In this document: positions 60,689 through 64,000 of the stretch, piece by piece
How the letters are laid out: the number at the start of each line of letters is the position of its first letter
Position numbering within the stretch: position 1 is the stretch's first letter
Source of the DNA: Adenanthera pavonina
Taxonomy: Eukaryota; Streptophyta; Magnoliopsida; Fabales; Fabaceae
Direction of reading: 5' to 3'
Length of the DNA: 64,000 nt
Assembly: GCA_026686845.1 (NCBI GenBank)
Contig: JAIVEN010000016.1
Span: forward strand, 2,807,501-2,871,500
Program-made: the position numbers and the translations under genes
The notes under the pieces: generated by a model
What the model was told of the DNA's origin: nothing
The model's input: the letters and a program-made list of their open reading frames with translations, nothing else
Database searches by the model: none

Positions 60689-60739
60689 AAAACTTTGTGA
60701 TTGTCACATATACTATTAAAGTGACAATCACAAAGTTTT
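60689..60739. repeat. Perfect 19-bp inverted repeat
   Basis: AAAACTTTGTGATTGTCAC (60689-60707) is repeated exactly in inverted orientation at 60721-60739, with a 13-base A/T loop. It may be the end of an old foldback element; nothing else ties it to a gene. Confidence 0.75.
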
Positions 60740-63700
60740 CATAGAAAAAAATTGTTGCAACATACATTTTATATATAAAATTTGAAGAGAAAAAAACATA
60801 GTAAAGTGACTTTTGTACTTTGATACGAACAGTATTAAATAATAATTATAAAATATATCATTGACGTTGTTTTTATAATTTTTTTGGTTAAAGTCCTCTT
60901 CCCCGCCCCTACCTTCAATTCAAAGAGGTTTGTTCCTTACTCCACCCTATTTTCAATTCAACTGGAACCCTCCTGCGCATTGCATGGGTCTTTCAAGTAA
61001 ATTTTGCTTAATTTTTATTAACTATTAATGTAATAAAATATTGAAAACGCCCATATATTAATTAAAGTTTATAAAAATATGATTTAAATCGCTGATTGAA
61101 GTTATCAACGTTAGGAATTATCGTATGAGCTGAAAATGTATTTTTGTGACATTAGTTTATTAGTAGAAAAGCATATTTAAGATATAATTTCAAAAAGTAT
61201 ATTTAAAACAAATACTTATATTCTAATTTTATAGTAAATATTTACTTTAGATAAGTGTTGTAATTTAGATCGTGTTACAACTCAATAATCTTCTTCATCT
61301 ATTACAACTAAAGAACCAAAATGTAAGAGTACACTACTAGAAATCAGTCCGATAATATTCTTGTCAACTTAAGAAATATGAACAATAGCTAAAATCCTCA
61401 TTTTTCCTCGATTAGCAAAATTTACTATACAAATTGTAGAAGAAATTTAATATTTTAATTTTTTCCGTGTGACGTGTGGACAATAAATTCGTACATTGTT
61501 AAAATAACCTTAACATTGATGTGATTTTCATTTTAATCTCTAGTAAAATTAAACAATCCTCTCTCTTATAAATAAAATCATTTTGAAAATATTAAAATAA
61601 ACTAATTAATACCTTAAAAACTTAAGTTACTTATATTTAAAAGCAGAAAAAAAACTTTTAGGATGTAATTAATAAAAAACAAAACAAAACAAAGTAATTA
61701 ACAACACCTCCACTTGCAGCAACAAGCTATCTTTTGCATGTATTTTTATGTCCATGACTGAGCTAGAAATTTCTCTCAAGTGAGAAAATTATGTAGATTT
61801 TACTCCAACAATATATAAAAACCTTTTCTTTTTAATTACAAATAAATATTACGGTTTTATTTTATATTGATTTGAATATGTTTTTAAAATTGTTTTTGTA
61901 AGGGGGTATAATGTTGAAGTTTATATTAATTTAAATCATTGTAAAATTTACACAATATTTACATTGAACATAAATTTAAGATGTATAATTTATAGTCCTT
62001 TTTTAACTTTGAATATAAATGGGGATTGCTATTTTGGCATCCTAGCTATCAGTTATCAACTTTGAAATTTAGACAATTTTTTTTTAATTGTATACACTTC
62101 CCATATAAAATTGGACTTGGCGTGTATTAAACTGTGCAAAAAATGCGTGAATTTGATTTTGGTATTAGACATTTATTTAATTTGGTTATACAAGTGTGTA
62201 TACCAAAAATAATAAACAAGAATACGATACAACATTTGTTTTTTGGCAAGAAAGAATACGAATACAACATAATCTTTGTTAGAAGGTATATTTGGTTATG
62301 TTGACTAAATATAACACTCCCTCAGTTTATTTTATAAGATACTTTCAATTATTTCACATAAATTAAGAAAGTTAGCTATTTTATTGAAATCCTTAAAAAA
62401 ACTATACATTCTCTATTTAATTCCTACTTATTATAATAATGTAATTCTAGGCTTTTAATAATTACTAAGTGAGAAATTGTGAAACCAATTAACATAAGAT
62501 TAAGAACATTATTATTGAGCAATTATACAATCAATTATATAAAATTTCCAATGACAATTTATTAAGTTAAGAAATAAATGATTAGACGCAAAATAAGAAT
62601 AATTACTAAACATTGTAAAGTGTCTCATAAAAAGAATTAAGAAAAATTTTTGGAATGTACCTTACAAAAGGAATAGGAAAGAACATGACCATAGGTTTTA
62701 ACAAAAATAGAAAAATTTGGAGAAATATAAAATTCAAAAGAAATGAATGCATATTTCCCCCTCCGCAAATAACATCAAAATTTGAAGTGTATGCACACAT
62801 TTCAAGGTTTTGCACTCCATTGTTGTCAAATATAGCCCTATGCTTGGCTATGGAGAGAAAATGGGGAGGAGAGAAAAAAGAGGAGAGAAAAGTGAAGAAA
62901 AGTGATTTTCTCTTCATATGCTTGATTGAAGAGAAGAAAACAAACAAGAGAAAAGTGATTAATTTTAAATTATTAATAATACTCTTATTATTCTGCCATA
63001 CTATTTATATAATTTTCATATCAAATTAATAAATGAAATTAAAATATAATTTTTAATCTTAATCTTAATTTAAAATTGTTTTATCCAATCTTAATTTTTT
63101 TAATTTTTAAAATTATTTTTTTAAACATTGATTTTAAAAATTTTAAAATAATACTAAAATTGAAAATATATAATATATTAATATTTTAAATTTAAAAACA
63201 ATATAAGTATTTTTCTCATAATAAAAAAGTTTGGTAAAGTGATTTTGGAAATTTTGGAAAAAGAATTTCCCCTCCAAAATCACTCCATTTTGTGAGATAA
63301 AAGTTGGGAGGGAAACATGTGGAACCCATATATTATTATCCCCATATTTTTCTCTCTTCAATTTTCTCTTGTAGCCAAGAAGGAGAAAATATAATTTTTT
63401 CTCCAATTTTTCTCCATACTTTCTCTTTTTCCTCTTTTCTCTCCTGCCAAACACTGGGTAAGTGCCCATTTGCATGGTCTAAGGAACCACGGTTTTGGGC
63501 ATGCTTCTCTGCTTTTAACACTTTAATTAGAGGACAGTTTGGTACCTAATAGACAGAGCTATTTTAAATGCAAAACTACTTGAAGATATAATCATCGCTG
63601 GAGAATGTTATTTGAAGCTAAACAATTTAATTCCTCCTGTTCCCATCATGAACAATCCTTTTCCCAGATATTAAACCGATAATAGTAAATCAAACAGTCA

Positions 63701-64000
63701 AATCCAATCCTATAGTGAAAAAAGGAATTTGCTTCAATTTTATGCTCCCACCAATCTAGTGCCATGACACAACGCAAAGTTTGGTTAATACTATGTACAA
63801 CAGTACAAGCATTATAGGAATCCAAACCTTTTATAAAAGATTATTAGGATTGAAGAGGAAGACCATAGCAAATAACAAAGTTCAGAAATTCAGGAGGGTA
63901 AGCTGTTCATAACAACCTATGCACACATTTAACTACAAATGTTTTTTGTTCTAATCTATGCAAAATTTGAAAGGAAAACACAATCTAAAGATTTAGTCCT
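60740..64000. other. AT-rich spacer with MITE-like remnants
   Basis: No gene recognised up to the end of the window. Around 62316-62650 the ends CACTCCCTCAGTTTATTTTAT and, inverted, TTAATTCTTTTTATGAGACA resemble a Stowaway-type MITE with a damaged right end. Around 62850-63465 purine-rich GGAGAGAAAA stretches on the left and their inverse on the right (CTCTCCTGCCAAACA) suggest another foldback element. The frames at 62606-63029 and 63143-63549 lie in these purine/pyrimidine-biased tracts and are probably not genes. Confidence 0.4.

Noticed and set aside
62606..63549. Frames of 80-124 codons near the right end
   Set aside because: They coincide with purine/pyrimidine-biased inverted-repeat tracts and overlap on both strands.

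Overview
This window reads as nuclear DNA of a dicot plant. It is strongly AT-rich, its genes carry many introns with ordinary GT-AG borders, and it is full of plant-type mobile elements (Ty1/copia, Mutator-like, hAT- and Stowaway-type MITEs, a poly-A-tailed retroposon). The species cannot be named from the sequence. I rebuilt exons by eye from splice sites and recalled family sequences, so gene calls rest on internal evidence (open frames, phase agreement between exons, motifs), not on database searches.

Layout. 1-4 kb: mostly AT-rich spacer, with one small TATA-driven reading frame on the minus strand (2305-2532). 4.0-7.6 kb (minus): a RING-CH (RINGv) membrane E3 ligase gene that is now a pseudogene, with five premature stops, a one-base deletion, a lost splice acceptor and a 4-bp duplication. 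A copia element (7626-11762, intact LTRs, 5-bp target duplication) sits immediately upstream of its most 5' recognisable exon. 13.2-16.1 kb (minus): a two-exon gene for a very acidic protein with a basic tail; its intron carries a Stowaway MITE. 17-31 kb: gene-poor, with a decayed copia polyprotein (about 20.9-24.85 kb), a poly-A retroposon with 13-bp target duplications (28.6-29.5 kb) and two Stowaway-like MITEs.

31-57 kb is the gene-rich part. It holds a clade-I TGA bZIP factor (+, 32916-36796), an AGT2-type mitochondrial aminotransferase (minus, 37832-41903), a gamma-glutamyl transpeptidase (minus, 44112-46899) and a Borealin-related gene (+, 55043-57152). All four reconstruct as complete open frames across their introns. 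From memory, the Arabidopsis orthologues of the last three are neighbours on chromosome 4 (At4g39630-At4g39660), so this looks like conserved microsynteny. Between GGT and the Borealin gene, transposons have expanded the spacer: a 389-bp foldback element, a 5.6-kb Mutator-like element whose transposase lost its catalytic core, and a 590-bp hAT MITE. 57.2-64 kb is AT-rich spacer with more MITE-like inverted repeats.

The genes do not form a pathway. TGA factors control defence and redox-responsive transcription, GGT handles extracellular glutathione, AGT2 is a mitochondrial transaminase and Borealin belongs to the chromosomal passenger complex. I found no prokaryote-like system, CRISPR array or clearly new gene system. 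The most informative observations are the pseudogene with its neighbouring transposon, the loss of two of the four redox cysteines in the TGA factor, and the nested transposon block in the GGT-Borealin spacer.
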